DNA of 64,000 nt from Gluconobacter cadivus (GTDB lineage: Bacteria > Pseudomonadota > Alphaproteobacteria > Acetobacterales > Acetobacteraceae). Below, piece after piece: positions 1 to 9,832 of the stretch. The stretch is taken from NCBI RefSeq assembly GCF_015244745.1, contig NZ_JABCQI010000001.1, positions 186,001 through 250,000 on the forward strand, given 5' to 3'. Under the pieces are notes generated by a model. The model did no database searches. It was not told the origin of the DNA and worked only from the letters and a program-made list of their open reading frames with translations. How positions within the stretch are numbered: the stretch's first letter is position 1; every line of letters starts with the position of its first letter. The position numbers were made by a program, and so were the translations under genes.

Positions 1-19
1 CGGACAACCCAAAGCTGTC

Positions 20-784
20 TTACATCATGCCGTTGGGGTGCTGGCCCATGTCCATGCCATCCATGATCATGGCCTTATGGTGCGGATCATCGAGATGACA
101 TTCATGGTCCTGAAGCTCTTCGCCCGATCCATGATCGAGCACATGCGCCATGTCATCGAGCAGGATGAACCCGCCATGCTTTGCCGGCGTGATGACGAGC
201 GTGTGGATGGACATGTCATCAGCAGCAATCACCCGGAACGGCGACGGCTCCAGAGACGTCACGATCCGCGCCCGATAGGGATGACCGTACAACGAGACCA
301 AAGACCAATCCTCGGTGATCATGTTCTTGTCGAGCTCGGCACGCGCATAGGACGTCAGGCAATCCAGATGGATGTGCAACTGGTCCTGCGTGCGCCCCGG
401 ACGCGAATTGATCGCCATCGACAGATGCGAGTCAGGGATTTCAAACCCGTAGGACTGCGCCACATGGGCACGCTGCCCCCAGGCTTCCGCGAAATAATTC
501 GGCGTCTCAGGCTTCAGCAGACTTGGATCTTCAACGCCCGGCACCTTCTGCGTCGGGATCACCAGATACTGGCCGCGTCCGGTCTGATCCTTGAGGAGGG
601 CATAGCCATCTTTCTCGTCATAAACCGTGCAGGGCTTGTGATCCGCATCAACAGCACAACGCCCGTGAACGACCTTCCACAGCGCACCCCGGTCATGGGA
701 TTTTCCGCAGCCCGACAGTCCGAAAACCACTGCCGCCGCTACAAGACCAAATCTGGCCGCCGTCCCGTAATCCCGCAAAGTCAT
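20..784 (-). CDS. cdh: CDP-diacylglycerol diphosphatase, lipoprotein
   Basis: The family hydrolyses CDP-diacylglycerol to CMP and phosphatidic acid at the cytoplasmic membrane. The 254-residue product is close to the usual length of about 250. An N-terminal hydrophobic stretch ends in LSGC (lipobox, Cys26), so a lipid-anchored periplasmic protein is likely. The HIT-like histidine motif QLHIHLDCL is at residues 135-143 (His137 and His139), as expected for this family. The start codon overlaps the stop of ppx by 4 bases, so it is translationally coupled as the third gene of ppk1-ppx-cdh. After the conserved QDHEC segment the last 25 or so residues are rich in His and Met, which I do not recall as typical and which could bind metal. 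Confidence 0.88.
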   Translation of the reverse strand: MTLRDYGTAARFGLVAAAVVFGLSGCGKSHDRGALWKVVHGRCAVDADHKPCTVYDEKDGYALLKDQTGRGQYLVIPTQKVPGVEDPSLLKPETPNYFAEAWGQRAHVAQSYGFEIPDSHLSMAINSRPGRTQDQLHIHLDCLTSYARAELDKNMITEDWSLVSLYGHPYRARIVTSLEPSPFRVIAADDMSIHTLVITPAKHGGFILLDDMAHVLDHGSGEELQDHECHLDDPHHKAMIMDGMDMGQHPNGMM

Positions 785-2259
785 TCTTCCCTAACCTGAC
801 ATTCAAGCTGCATCGCAGCCGCCAGCCTCTCAAAGCGACGTCGGACCGCACTGCCCGCCGCCCGCACACTGCGCGCGCCCAGAACCAGCACGAGCGTTCC
901 GTCTTCCACGAGAAGCCTGCACTCATCGAGCAGGACTTTCGTTCCCGCGCAGAGTGTATAGGCCAGCCGGAGCGCAAGGCCCAGACGCACCGCACGGTCA
1001 ATCTCCGAGCGCGACAGAAGCTGCCGGGAAGGTTCAATCAGGGGAGAATCCATCGAGACTTCATACCGCACGGCGAGCGTCAGGCCGATAAAAGCCCGAG
1101 CCGTATGATCGAAGCCCACACCATGCCCATACATCACCCGTCGATAGGTCTGCTCGACCCGATATTCCGGGTGATCGTAAGAACCGATATCGGAGAGCAT
1201 ACACGCCAGTTCGCGCAGACGCTTCTGGGTGCGCGTCTCGTCGCGAAACAGCGGTGCCGTCCAGCTCACCAGCGCTTCCGCGAGCGAGGCGCTGCGGGCC
1301 AGACGATTGGCCATCTCCGTCGCCAGATCCGTCATCGGATCAAGATCCGCGACCGAAGACGCCACGTGGCGCATGTACCAGCCTTCGCGCAGTCCATCGA
1401 CACTGAACACGACCTTGGACGGACGGACCCGCTCCATCAGACAGCGCAGTACGACCGCCGCAAACGGCGCATCCGCCAGACGCTTGCGGGGGGCCCCCGG
1501 CATTTTCTCAAGGGTCCGGCGCGGGGAACTGATGACCCAGTCCGCCATTTCCCGCGCTTCCCCTTCGGAAAGGGTAAACAGATGCACGAGGTTTAATGGA
1601 TACTGCGTCCGCGCAATCTGAAGCCGCGCCAGCGCACGGAACGCCCCGCCCACAAGATAAAGCGGTCGCCCGGTCATACCCGGCAGCCAGTTCACTTCTG
1701 CCAGAAGCTCGTTCGCGATTTCCGCTGCCCGCTCAATGCTGCCCTTGGAACGGTCATGCAGCCGGATCACGCCCAGTTTCGTCGTCACGGCTTCAAAATA
1801 CTGGCTGTCCGCAACATGGATCAGTTCCAGAGAACCGCCACCAATATCCGCAACCAGACCATTCGCTTCCGGCAGACCGCACAGAACGCCGCGGGCCGCA
1901 TAATCGGCTTCTTCGGTCCCTTCCAGAACGCGGATCGGCACGCCTGGCATCCGCGCTCGGATGGCGTCCACGAAATCGGGTCCGTTGGTCGCATCGCGAA
2001 CGGCTGCGGTGGCGAGAACCTCGAAAGGCTCGGCCCCCATGGCACGGGCGACGGCATGGAACCGCCCTAGCACGTCCATCGCCAGCGTAACGCCCTCTTC
2101 ATTGAGACGCCCGGTCACATCCAGTCCGCGCCCCAGCTTGAGCGTGGCTTTCTCGTTGAAAATCGGAAGGGGATTGCGCGTTACCCCTTCAAAAACAACC
2201 AGCCGGACCGAGTTGGACCCAAGATCGACAATGGCGGAACGCTGTGCAGATGAGGACAT
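781..2259 (-). CDS. ppx: Exopolyphosphatase, Ppx/GppA family
   Basis: Removes terminal phosphate from polyphosphate, or pppGpp phosphate if it acts like GppA. The 492-residue protein opens with the ASKHA-fold phosphate-1 motif IVDLGSNSVRLVVFEG and carries the second phosphate loop VADIGGGSLELI near residue 138. The remaining part, about residues 310-490, corresponds to the helical HD-like domain of long Ppx proteins. It starts 5 bases after the ppk1 stop and overlaps cdh by 4 bases. The partnership with ppk1 favours polyphosphate as substrate. Ppx and GppA cannot be separated from sequence alone. Confidence 0.92.
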   Translation of the reverse strand: MSSSAQRSAIVDLGSNSVRLVVFEGVTRNPLPIFNEKATLKLGRGLDVTGRLNEEGVTLAMDVLGRFHAVARAMGAEPFEVLATAAVRDATNGPDFVDAIRARMPGVPIRVLEGTEEADYAARGVLCGLPEANGLVADIGGGSLELIHVADSQYFEAVTTKLGVIRLHDRSKGSIERAAEIANELLAEVNWLPGMTGRPLYLVGGAFRALARLQIARTQYPLNLVHLFTLSEGEAREMADWVISSPRRTLEKMPGAPRKRLADAPFAAVVLRCLMERVRPSKVVFSVDGLREGWYMRHVASSVADLDPMTDLATEMANRLARSASLAEALVSWTAPLFRDETRTQKRLRELACMLSDIGSYDHPEYRVEQTYRRVMYGHGVGFDHTARAFIGLTLAVRYEVSMDSPLIEPSRQLLSRSEIDRAVRLGLALRLAYTLCAGTKVLLDECRLLVEDGTLVLVLGARSVRAAGSAVRRRFERLAAAMQLECQVREE

Positions 2260-2264
2260 GAAAA

Positions 2265-4556
2265 TCAGTCTTCCAGAATCCTGTCGGGCCGCTCACGGGG
2301 GCGATGTGCCTCCGGAAGGACCTTCTCCCGCGCAGCCGAGCCTCGGCCGGACAGGGACGGATTGTTCATGAAGTATTCGTGGGCGGAGAACGGATGTGCG
2401 CCCGGCGAAACCCGATGCCAATAGCCGTCCCTCGTGAGCGTCCAGCTCTGAAGGTTGTCCTTGATGTTCATCGTCATGATCTGGCCAAGAATCTGCGCAT
2501 GGACCGTCGGGTTCGTGATGGGCACCATGGCTTCTACCCTCCAGTCCATGTTCCGCACCATCCAGTCTGCCGAAGAAATGAAAACTTTTGCCTTGGCGGA
2601 CGGCATCCGATGCCCGTTTCCAAAGGCGAAAACCCGGGAATGCTCCAGAAAACGCCCGACAATCGACTTGATTTCGATATTGTCCGAAAGCCCCGGCACA
2701 CCGGGCCGCAGACAGCAGATTCCGCGAATGATCCCAATGATCTTCACCCCGGCCTGCGAGGCTTCGTAGAGTTTGTCGATCAGTTCGGCATCCACGAGGC
2801 TGTTCATTTTCAGCCAGATCCGCCCCGGACGCCCTTCCTTCACATGGTCGATTTCGTCCTGAATGAGCTGTTCCAGCGTGGAGCGGATGGTGATGGGCGA
2901 GAAGGCCAGCGCATCCATTTTCGCGGGGATGGCATAGCCCGTCATGTAATTGAACAGACGCGCCGAATCCGAAGCCAGCTTCGGGTCACAGGTGAAAAAC
3001 GACAGATCCGTATAAATCCGCGCCGTAATCGGATGGTAATTGCCCGTTCCGAAATGTGCGTAGGACCGGAGCGAGCCGTTCTCGCGACGGACCACAAGAC
3101 TCAGCTTGGCATGGGTCTTGAGATGCGCGAAGCCGAACACGACCTGCACGCCCGCAGCTTCAAGCGCGCGGGACAGGCGAATATTGGCTTCCTCGTCAAA
3201 CCGCGCCCGTAGTTCGACCATGGCGGTCACTGATTTTCCGGCCTCCGCCGCTTCGATCAGCGCGTGAACGATCGGGCTATCGCGGGATGTGCGATACAGC
3301 GTCTGCTTGATTGCCAGAACGTTCGGGTCCAGCGCCGCCTGACGCAGGAACTGCACCACCACGTCGAAGCTTTCGAACGGATGATGGACCAGCATGTCCT
3401 TCGCCCGGATCGCCGCGAAACAGTCGCCGTCATAATCCAGAACCCGCTCGGGAAAGCGCGGCGTATAGGCCGAAAACACCAGATCCGGGCGGTCATCCAC
3501 GATCAGTTGCTTGAGATCGGTCACTCCGACGAAGCACGGCAGAACGACAACGTCCTCCTCACCCACGCCCAGCTCTTCGCCCATCTCACGACCCAGCGTG
3601 TCAGGCAGCTTGCGGTCCAGCGCGAGGTGAATGCATACGCCACGCCGACGCTGTTTCAGTGCCGTTTCATAAGACCGCACCAGATCCTCGGCCTCGTCTT
3701 CAAACTCCACATCCGTATCGCGGATCACGCGCAGCACGCCCGCAGCCCCGATCACCAGCCCCGGAAACAGACGGCCGGCAAACAACGTGATGAGATCTTC
3801 GAGCAGCACGAAGCGGATCTGGTCCGGTGTTTCCTGCCCTTCCTTCAAGCGCGCCGGAAGCCGCAGGAAACGCGGAACCTGCGCGGGAAGCAGGATCAAG
3901 CCGTCCATCACATGCGTCGACGAGGCCGCATCCTTTAAACGCAGATGCAGCGCCAGACCCATATTCGGAATAAAGGGCAGCGGATGGGAGGGATCAACCG
4001 CCATCGGCGTCAGCACCGGGAAAACCCGCTCGTCGAACAGCGTGGAAAGCTGCGCCAGATCCGTTTCATCCAGCGAGTCGGTCGGAAGAATGACGATCCC
4101 CGCGTCCTTCAGCTCTCCTTCCAGCACATGCCAGACGCGCTGCTGCTCCGCCAGAAGATGCCGCGCCTTCTGCCGCACCTGTGAAAGCTGCTGGATGGGG
4201 GTCAGTCCGTCCGGACTGCGCACGACCATGCCTTCGCGCACCTGCCCCACAAGCCCGGCCACACGCACGGAATAGAACTCGTCCAGATTGCTGGAACTGA
4301 TCGAGAGAAACCGCACCCGCTCCAACAGCGGATTGCGGGTATTTTCGGCCTCTTCAATAACGCGCTCGTTGAAATCCAACCAAGACAGTTCCCGGTTCAG
4401 GAAGCGCTCTGGCGACGTTGCCATACGCGCGTAATCTTCGGCCCGGATAGCGGGAGTCTGCCGACGACGGCTGCGGTTCTGGGCTGGAGTGACTGCACTG
4501 CGTGGCTTGCGGGGAGAGCGGCGGCGCGGCGCGGGCCGGGAATCTTCAGTCGTCAC
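2265..4556 (-). CDS. ppk1: Polyphosphate kinase 1
   Basis: Reversibly transfers the terminal phosphate of ATP onto polyphosphate. The conserved N-terminal block [15 protein letters not shown] is present. The autophosphorylated histidine motif (THAKL, in the stretch beginning FDEEANI) and the second catalytic histidine (FLEHSRVF) are both intact. I chose the GTG at 4556, which follows a GGAAGG ribosome site by 7 bases and gives 763 residues. A TTG at 4598 would add 14 residues but has no visible site. Before the conserved domain there is an Arg/Lys/Pro-rich tail of about 45 residues that is probably disordered. It is first gene of the ppk1-ppx-cdh operon. Confidence 0.95.
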   Translation of the reverse strand: MTTEDSRPAPRRRSPRKPRSAVTPAQNRSRRRQTPAIRAEDYARMATSPERFLNRELSWLDFNERVIEEAENTRNPLLERVRFLSISSSNLDEFYSVRVAGLVGQVREGMVVRSPDGLTPIQQLSQVRQKARHLLAEQQRVWHVLEGELKDAGIVILPTDSLDETDLAQLSTLFDERVFPVLTPMAVDPSHPLPFIPNMGLALHLRLKDAASSTHVMDGLILLPAQVPRFLRLPARLKEGQETPDQIRFVLLEDLITLFAGRLFPGLVIGAAGVLRVIRDTDVEFEDEAEDLVRSYETALKQRRRGVCIHLALDRKLPDTLGREMGEELGVGEEDVVVLPCFVGVTDLKQLIVDDRPDLVFSAYTPRFPERVLDYDGDCFAAIRAKDMLVHHPFESFDVVVQFLRQAALDPNVLAIKQTLYRTSRDSPIVHALIEAAEAGKSVTAMVELRARFDEEANIRLSRALEAAGVQVVFGFAHLKTHAKLSLVVRRENGSLRSYAHFGTGNYHPITARIYTDLSFFTCDPKLASDSARLFNYMTGYAIPAKMDALAFSPITIRSTLEQLIQDEIDHVKEGRPGRIWLKMNSLVDAELIDKLYEASQAGVKIIGIIRGICCLRPGVPGLSDNIEIKSIVGRFLEHSRVFAFGNGHRMPSAKAKVFISSADWMVRNMDWRVEAMVPITNPTVHAQILGQIMTMNIKDNLQSWTLTRDGYWHRVSPGAHPFSAHEYFMNNPSLSGRGSAAREKVLPEAHRPRERPDRILED

Positions 4557-4655
4557 AATGGGGCCTTCCGGAACACACGGATTTAAAAATCGCCTCAAGG
4601 GTCATGCCACGGGATAGGCATGTCAAACGGAGTTTTTGTGTCACGTTCGTGACAT

Positions 4656-5369
4656 CTATTCCTCAGGCGTCAGCAGATCCGGCAGCATTTCCAGCGCCAA
4701 CGCTCGCGTGATGGGCTGCTTGCGCACCAACGCCGCCTCGTCCAGCCGTTCCACTGCCGAAACCAGTGCGTTGCCCGTCCGGGGCAGATGACGCCACAGC
4801 CAGTCCGTCACCGATTGCGACACGACAAGCTGCCGGTCTGCCAGCAGCGACAGGAGCAGCGTCGCCCGTAGATCGTCCTCAGGCTCGCCTGTTGCGGTCG
4901 TGGCCGTCGCCCGCAAACGGCTCGCAAGATCGGGCAGCATGAAATGACTGCGCGACGGCGGCAGGCGGCCCGCCATCAGAACGCGATCGCCTTGGGAGAA
5001 CGCATCATTGAGCAGATGCAGCATGGTCGCCTCATCGCCCGGCGAATCGGCATTGTCGATGGCAAGATTTCCCTGAACCCGTATCCGCCCTCCCGCCGAA
5101 GACGTGGAAAACAGCCGGGCATCCAGCACCGTCGCGTCATGTTCATGCGCCCATGCCGTAAGGAGATGGGTCTTCCCCGTCCCCGAAGGGCCCCAGAGCC
5201 ACAAACGCCCATCCGGCCATTGACTGCGCGCAAGCCATGCCCGTGCCGCCACATTCGACGGACCATTGATGAAACGATCGGACGTCATCGCCGTCACCCG
5301 GCGCAGGGGAAACGCCATCTGGGTGGCCGCGGGTCTTCCAGACACCCCGCCCACATCCCGTTTCGTCAT
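4656..5369 (-). CDS. hdaA: Hda/DnaA-related replication regulator
   Basis: A DnaA-domain-III-like AAA+ protein; the family promotes hydrolysis of DnaA-bound ATP with the sliding clamp and limits re-initiation. The Walker A motif GPSGTGKTHLL is near residue 60. The N-terminal QMAFPLRR resembles the clamp-binding segment at the start of Hda proteins. There is no DNA-binding domain IV, consistent with 237 residues. The start at 5369 is preferred because AGGGGG lies 5 bases upstream. The ATG at 5387 lacks such a site. It is divergent from purM. Confidence 0.85.
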   Translation of the reverse strand: MTKRDVGGVSGRPAATQMAFPLRRVTAMTSDRFINGPSNVAARAWLARSQWPDGRLWLWGPSGTGKTHLLTAWAHEHDATVLDARLFSTSSAGGRIRVQGNLAIDNADSPGDEATMLHLLNDAFSQGDRVLMAGRLPPSRSHFMLPDLASRLRATATTATGEPEDDLRATLLLSLLADRQLVVSQSVTDWLWRHLPRTGNALVSAVERLDEAALVRKQPITRALALEMLPDLLTPEE

Positions 5370-5472
5370 CGCAGCCCCCTTTTTCATGCCGTAACACCAT
5401 CAAACAGGCGTTCCGCCAGCGCGCAGGATGCTCTAGAACGGCGTCACGTCAACCAGCGGGAACCTTTCGACC

Positions 5473-6558
5473 ATGACCGATCAGCCTGATATCGCCCCCG
5501 GATCGAGCCACAGCACGGCTGGCGGCGCAAGCTACGCACAGGCCGGCGTGGATATTGCCGCTGGCGATGCGCTGGTCGACGCCATCAAGCCCGCAGCCAA
5601 AGCCACGAACCGTCCCGGCACGATGGGGGGCTTGGGCGGCTTCGGCGCGCTTTTCGATCTGAAGGCCGCAGGCTTCACCGATCCCGTCCTCGTCAGCTGC
5701 ACCGATGGCGTCGGCACGAAACTGATGGTCGCCATCGAGGCCGGAAAGCATGATGATGTCGGGATCGACCTCGTCGCCATGTGCGTCAACGACCTCGTCG
5801 TACAAGGCGCCACCCCGCTGTTCTTCCTGGACTATCTCGCCACCGGAAAGCTCTCCGTCGAAGCCGCAGCCACGGTCGTGAAGGGCATCGCCAAGGGCTG
5901 CGCCGAGTCCGGCTGCGCTCTCGTCGGCGGCGAAACGGCTGAAATGCCCGGCATGTATGCCCCTGGCCATTACGATCTCGCAGGCTTCAGCGTGGGTGCG
6001 GCCGAGCGCAACAACCTGCTCCCCGCCAACATCGCCGAAGGCGACACGCTGATCGGCCTGCCCTCCTCCGGCGTTCATTCCAACGGCTTCTCGCTGGTCC
6101 GCGAAGTTGTGCGCCGCTCCGGCCTCGGCTGGAACGACCCGGCCCCCTTCGCCGAAGGTCACACGCTGGCCGAAGCCCTGATGACGCCCACGAAGCTCTA
6201 TGTCCGCGCGGTGCTAGACCTGCACGCCAAGGGCCTGCTGAACGGCTGCGCCCACATCACAGGCGGCGGCCTGCCGGGCAACCTGCCGCGCGTCCTGCCC
6301 GAAGGCTTCGGCGTCCGCGTGGACGGCTCCGCATGGGTCGTTCCGTCCGTTTTCCGCTGGCTGGCCAAAACCGGCAATGTGGCGGCTGACGAAATGCTCC
6401 GCGTCTTCAACTGCGGCATCGGCATGGTGCTTGTCACATCCGAGCCGGAAAAGGTCATGGCGGAACTGGATGCGCGCGGCGAAACCGGTTTCCTCATGGG
6501 CCAGATCGTCCGCTCAGACGACGCCTACACCCTGACCGCACCGGTTTCCTTCGCATGA
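5473..6558 (+). CDS. purM: Phosphoribosylformylglycinamidine cyclo-ligase (AIR synthetase)
   Basis: Fifth step of purine synthesis: ATP-dependent closure of FGAM to aminoimidazole ribotide. The 361-residue length matches the family. Typical PurM blocks are visible: [15 protein letters not shown] near the start, [10 protein letters not shown] in the ATP site, [12 protein letters not shown] near residue 155 and [12 protein letters not shown] near residue 200. The stop overlaps the purN start by 4 bases, giving the common purM-purN coupling. The gene is cytoplasmic and divergent from the Hda gene with an 85-103 base spacer depending on the latter's start. Confidence 0.97.
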   Translation: MTDQPDIAPGSSHSTAGGASYAQAGVDIAAGDALVDAIKPAAKATNRPGTMGGLGGFGALFDLKAAGFTDPVLVSCTDGVGTKLMVAIEAGKHDDVGIDLVAMCVNDLVVQGATPLFFLDYLATGKLSVEAAATVVKGIAKGCAESGCALVGGETAEMPGMYAPGHYDLAGFSVGAAERNNLLPANIAEGDTLIGLPSSGVHSNGFSLVREVVRRSGLGWNDPAPFAEGHTLAEALMTPTKLYVRAVLDLHAKGLLNGCAHITGGGLPGNLPRVLPEGFGVRVDGSAWVVPSVFRWLAKTGNVAADEMLRVFNCGIGMVLVTSEPEKVMAELDARGETGFLMGQIVRSDDAYTLTAPVSFA

Positions 6559-7199
6559 AGAAGCCGCCCGTCAGAAACAGAGCCAAAGCCCAGCCTAAAA
6601 ACGCGCCAAAAAAAATCCAGAAGGTGCCTGTCGCGATCCTCATCAGCGGTCGCGGCAGCAATATGCGCGCCCTGATCGAAGCCTGTGCCCGACCGGACTA
6701 TCCCGCCGAAATCGTGCTGGTCCTCAGCAACCGCCCGGATGCGCCGGGCCTTGAGGTCGCCGAAGACGCGGGCCTGAAAACCCTCGTCATCGACCACAAG
6801 CCTTTCGGTACGGACCGCGAAGCCCACGAACGCGAAATAGACGCAGCCCTTCAGGCCTCCGGCGCCATGCTGGTCGTCCTCGCGGGCTATATGCGTGTCC
6901 TGACACCATGGCTGGTCAAGGCGTGGGAAGACAGGATGCTCAACATCCACCCGAGCCTCCTACCCGCCTTCCCCGGCCTACACACCCATGAAGCCGCCCT
7001 CAAGGCTGGCGCAAAAGAACATGGCTGCACCGTCCACCTCGTCACATCCGGCGTGGATGAAGGCCCTATCCTCGGGCAGGCCAGCGTTCCCATCCTTGAC
7101 ACCGATACGCCAGAAACCCTTGCCGCCCGCGTGCTGGAACAGGAACACCTGCTCTACCCGGACGTACTCGAAATGATCTGCGACGTTTTTGCGAAGTAA
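6555..7199 (+). CDS. purN: Phosphoribosylglycinamide formyltransferase 1
   Basis: Third step of purine synthesis: formylates GAR with 10-formyltetrahydrofolate. The catalytic block with [20 protein letters not shown] (Asn-His) and the later VDEGPIL aspartate region are intact. The formyl-folate fold begins [15 protein letters not shown]. The 214 residues include a basic N-terminal extension of about 20 residues before the first strand, rich in Lys and Pro. It is translationally coupled to purM and followed by a strong bidirectional terminator at 7222-7256. Confidence 0.96.
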   Translation: MKKPPVRNRAKAQPKNAPKKIQKVPVAILISGRGSNMRALIEACARPDYPAEIVLVLSNRPDAPGLEVAEDAGLKTLVIDHKPFGTDREAHEREIDAALQASGAMLVVLAGYMRVLTPWLVKAWEDRMLNIHPSLLPAFPGLHTHEAALKAGAKEHGCTVHLVTSGVDEGPILGQASVPILDTDTPETLAARVLEQEHLLYPDVLEMICDVFAK

Positions 7200-7221
7200 G
7201 AGACGTCCAGCGTCTCCAAAC

Positions 7222-7256
7222 AAAAAAGGCGCGGACCGAAGTCCGCGCCTTTTTTG
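7222..7256. terminator. Bidirectional terminator between purN and ndk
   Basis: A 10-bp perfect GC-rich stem (AGGCGCGGAC / GTCCGCGCCT) with a CGAA loop at 7227-7250 is flanked by A-runs on the left and T-runs on the right. It can end purMN on the plus strand and ndk on the minus strand. Confidence 0.93.
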
Positions 7257-7283
7257 TTGAGAACAGATTACCTGTCGTAAAAA

Positions 7284-7706
7284 TTACGGCAGGATTTCCG
7301 TCTCGGCGAAGAAGAAGGAGATCTCGTTCTTCGCGTTCTCAAGGCTGTCAGAGCCATGCACGGAATTGGCTTCGATGCTCTCGGCGAACAGCTTGCGGAC
7401 GGTGCCTTCAGCAGCATCGGCCGGGTTGGTCGCGCCCATGACTTCGCGGTTTTTGGCGACAGCGCCTTCACCCTGCAGAACCTGCACGACAACCGGCTCG
7501 GCAATCATGGAGGACACGAGGCTGCCGTAGAACGGACGCTCCTTGTGAACCGCATAGAAAGCGCCAGCCTGCTTCTCGGTCAGGTGGATGCGCTTCTGGG
7601 CGACGATACGCAGGCCGGCGTCTTCGAACACGGCATTGATCTTGCCGGTCAGGTTACGCTTGGTCGCGTCGGGCTTGATGATGGAAAGCGTGCGCTCGAG
7701 AGCCAT
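7284..7706 (-). CDS. ndk: Nucleoside diphosphate kinase
   Basis: Equalises nucleoside di- and triphosphate pools through a phosphohistidine. At 140 residues it has the normal length. [15 protein letters not shown] is the family start, and NSVHGSDS near residue 115 carries the active-site His117. An AGGAGAAG ribosome site lies 5-6 bases upstream. It is a monocistronic gene between a terminator and the divergent ABC-F gene. Its leader contains two adjacent perfect palindromes (7722-7746). Confidence 0.97.
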   Translation of the reverse strand: MALERTLSIIKPDATKRNLTGKINAVFEDAGLRIVAQKRIHLTEKQAGAFYAVHKERPFYGSLVSSMIAEPVVVQVLQGEGAVAKNREVMGATNPADAAEGTVRKLFAESIEANSVHGSDSLENAKNEISFFFAETEILP

Positions 7707-7721
7707 CTTTCTTCTCCTGTT

Positions 7722-7746
7722 AGGACCGGTCCTCGCTGGACCAGCG
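7722..7746 (-). promoter_or_regulatory. Tandem palindromes in the ndk leader
   Basis: AGGACCGGTCCT (7722-7733) is a perfect 12-base palindrome. It is followed directly by CGCTGG-A-CCAGCG (7734-7746). Both lie just upstream of the ndk ribosome site, within the 143-base divergent spacer shared with the ABC-F gene. They may be an operator or leader hairpins; no known factor is recognised. Confidence 0.35.
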
Positions 7747-7849
7747 GGTCAATACCGCCGTTCCACTAGAGCAAATTCATCGTTCCTGATAGGTCTGTCG
7801 CAGTATTTTAACCGACCTGTTTCTTTTCTTCCGACTGATCGAGGCGCCC

Positions 7850-9757
7850 GTGAGCCTGCTCACCATCACCGACCTGTCCCTCCGCATCGCGGGCCGCTCC
7901 CTGCTGGACAATGCGTCCCTCAGTGTTGACCCGGGACGCAAGATCGGCCTGATCGGTAGGAACGGCGCCGGAAAATCCACTCTTCTGGCCGCGATTGCTG
8001 GTGATTTCGCGCCTGACGGCGGCACAATCACCCTCGCCGCCCGCGCCACGATGGGCCGCGTCAAACAGGAAACACCCTCAGGCAGTACGTCCATTCTCGA
8101 TACAGTTCTGGAAGGCGACCTTGAACGCACCCGACTGCTCGCGGAAGCCGAAACCGCGACCGATCCTGTCCGCATCGCAGATGTCCATGAACGCCTCATC
8201 GCCATCGACGCCTACACGGCTCCCGCCCGCGCCGGGGCCATCCTGTCTGGTCTCGGCTTCGATCAGGACGCGCAGAATCGAGCGGTTTCGGACTTCTCGG
8301 GCGGCTGGCGAATGCGCGTATCACTCGCCACGGCCCTGTTCCTGAACCCTGACCTGCTGCTGCTCGACGAACCGACGAACCATCTCGATATCGAAGCCAC
8401 GCTCTGGCTGGAATCCTGGCTTGCGAAGTTCTCGGGTGCCGCGATCATCGTCAGCCATGATCGCTCCCTGCTCGACAACACCGTCGATGCCATCGCCCAT
8501 CTCGATCACCAGAAAATCAGTGTTACCCCCGGTGGCTACGACAATTTCGTCCGCATCCGCACGGAACAGGCGCTCCAGCAGAACCGCGCTGCCGAGCGCA
8601 TCGCGGCCCAGCGCGCCCATATGCAATCCTTCGTGGACCGTTTCCGCGCCAAGGCCACCAAAGCCAAACAGGCGCAGGCCCGCCTGAAAGCCCTCGAACG
8701 CCTCCCCCAAATCGAGAGCGTCGTGGAAGACACCCCCACGCGCTTCTCTTTCCCCGAACCACAGCCTTTACCGCCCCCGATGCTGAGCCTGAACAATGTC
8801 AGCCTCGGCTATGACGGGCGCGTCGTGCTTAAAGGGCTGAACCAGCGTCTGGATATGGAAGACCGGATCGCCCTGCTTGGTCAGAACGGCCGCGGCAAAT
8901 CCACTTTCGCCAAGCTGCTCGCCGGTCGGCTGGAACCGATGTCCGGCACTTACAATCATTCGCCCAAGCTGAAAATCGGCTATTTCGCCCAACACCAGAG
9001 CGATGAACTCGTCCTGACCGACACACCCATCGACCATATGAGCCGCGCCATGCCGGACGCGTTTCCCGCTGCCGTCCGCGCGCAACTTGCCCGGTTCGGC
9101 CTTGATGAAAATCGCGCCGAAACAAAGGTCGGTGAACTCTCCGGCGGTGAAAAGGCACGTCTGCTCCTCGCCCTTTCCACCCGCGAAGCCCCGCATCTGC
9201 TGATCCTCGATGAGCCAACCAACCATCTGGATCTGGACGCCCGCGACGCCCTGATCCGCGCCCTGTCAGCGTTCGAAGGCGCGGTCGTCCTCATCAGCCA
9301 TGACAGCCATCTCGTGGAATCCGTCGCCGACCGTTTCTGGCTGGTCGAAGACGGTACGATCTCGCCGTTTGATGGCGACATGGCCGAATATCGCGCCTGG
9401 CTTCTCGAGCGCGCCCGCAAGGCCCGCGCCGAGATAGCGGAACGCAGCAAGGCCGCCACGGCGTCAGCAGATGGCGGCACAGCGTCTGCCCAGAAACGCA
9501 TTGACCGCAAGGAACAGACCCGCGCCCTCGCCCCGCTGCGGCGGAAAATCCGCGATGCGGAAGCGAAAATGACTCAGCTTTCTGGCGAAAAGAAAAAGAT
9601 CGAGGCCCGGCTGGCCGATCCTGCTCTCTACCAGTCCGGTGATGCTGGGGAACTGACATCCCTGAACGTGCATCTTGCCGCGCTCAACGCCACGCTCGAA
9701 ACCGTCGAGGAAAGCTGGCTCGAAGCGCAGGCCGAACTGGAAGATGCAACGGCCTGA
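7850..9757 (+). CDS. ABC-F ATPase, YheS type
   Basis: A ribosome-associated ABC-F protein with two ATPase cassettes and no membrane segments. Walker A motifs are GRNGAGKSTL (about residue 37) and GQNGRGKSTF (about residue 345). The signatures are FSGGWRMR and LSGGEKAR, and both Walker B regions read LLDEPTNHLD or similar. The inter-cassette linker contains FVDRFRAKATKAKQAQ, very like the E. coli YheS linker. A coiled-coil tail of about 80 residues ends the 635-residue protein. Start is GTG. Members resolve stalled ribosomes or give antibiotic tolerance; the substrate situation here is unknown. Confidence 0.9.
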   Translation: MSLLTITDLSLRIAGRSLLDNASLSVDPGRKIGLIGRNGAGKSTLLAAIAGDFAPDGGTITLAARATMGRVKQETPSGSTSILDTVLEGDLERTRLLAEAETATDPVRIADVHERLIAIDAYTAPARAGAILSGLGFDQDAQNRAVSDFSGGWRMRVSLATALFLNPDLLLLDEPTNHLDIEATLWLESWLAKFSGAAIIVSHDRSLLDNTVDAIAHLDHQKISVTPGGYDNFVRIRTEQALQQNRAAERIAAQRAHMQSFVDRFRAKATKAKQAQARLKALERLPQIESVVEDTPTRFSFPEPQPLPPPMLSLNNVSLGYDGRVVLKGLNQRLDMEDRIALLGQNGRGKSTFAKLLAGRLEPMSGTYNHSPKLKIGYFAQHQSDELVLTDTPIDHMSRAMPDAFPAAVRAQLARFGLDENRAETKVGELSGGEKARLLLALSTREAPHLLILDEPTNHLDLDARDALIRALSAFEGAVVLISHDSHLVESVADRFWLVEDGTISPFDGDMAEYRAWLLERARKARAEIAERSKAATASADGGTASAQKRIDRKEQTRALAPLRRKIRDAEAKMTQLSGEKKKIEARLADPALYQSGDAGELTSLNVHLAALNATLETVEESWLEAQAELEDATA

Positions 9758-9832
9758 GCCGGGCCCATTGACCCTCCTTCTTCCGCCACATAAGCCAGTT
9801 GACAACGACTGAGCCTCAGGACTGACACCTCC

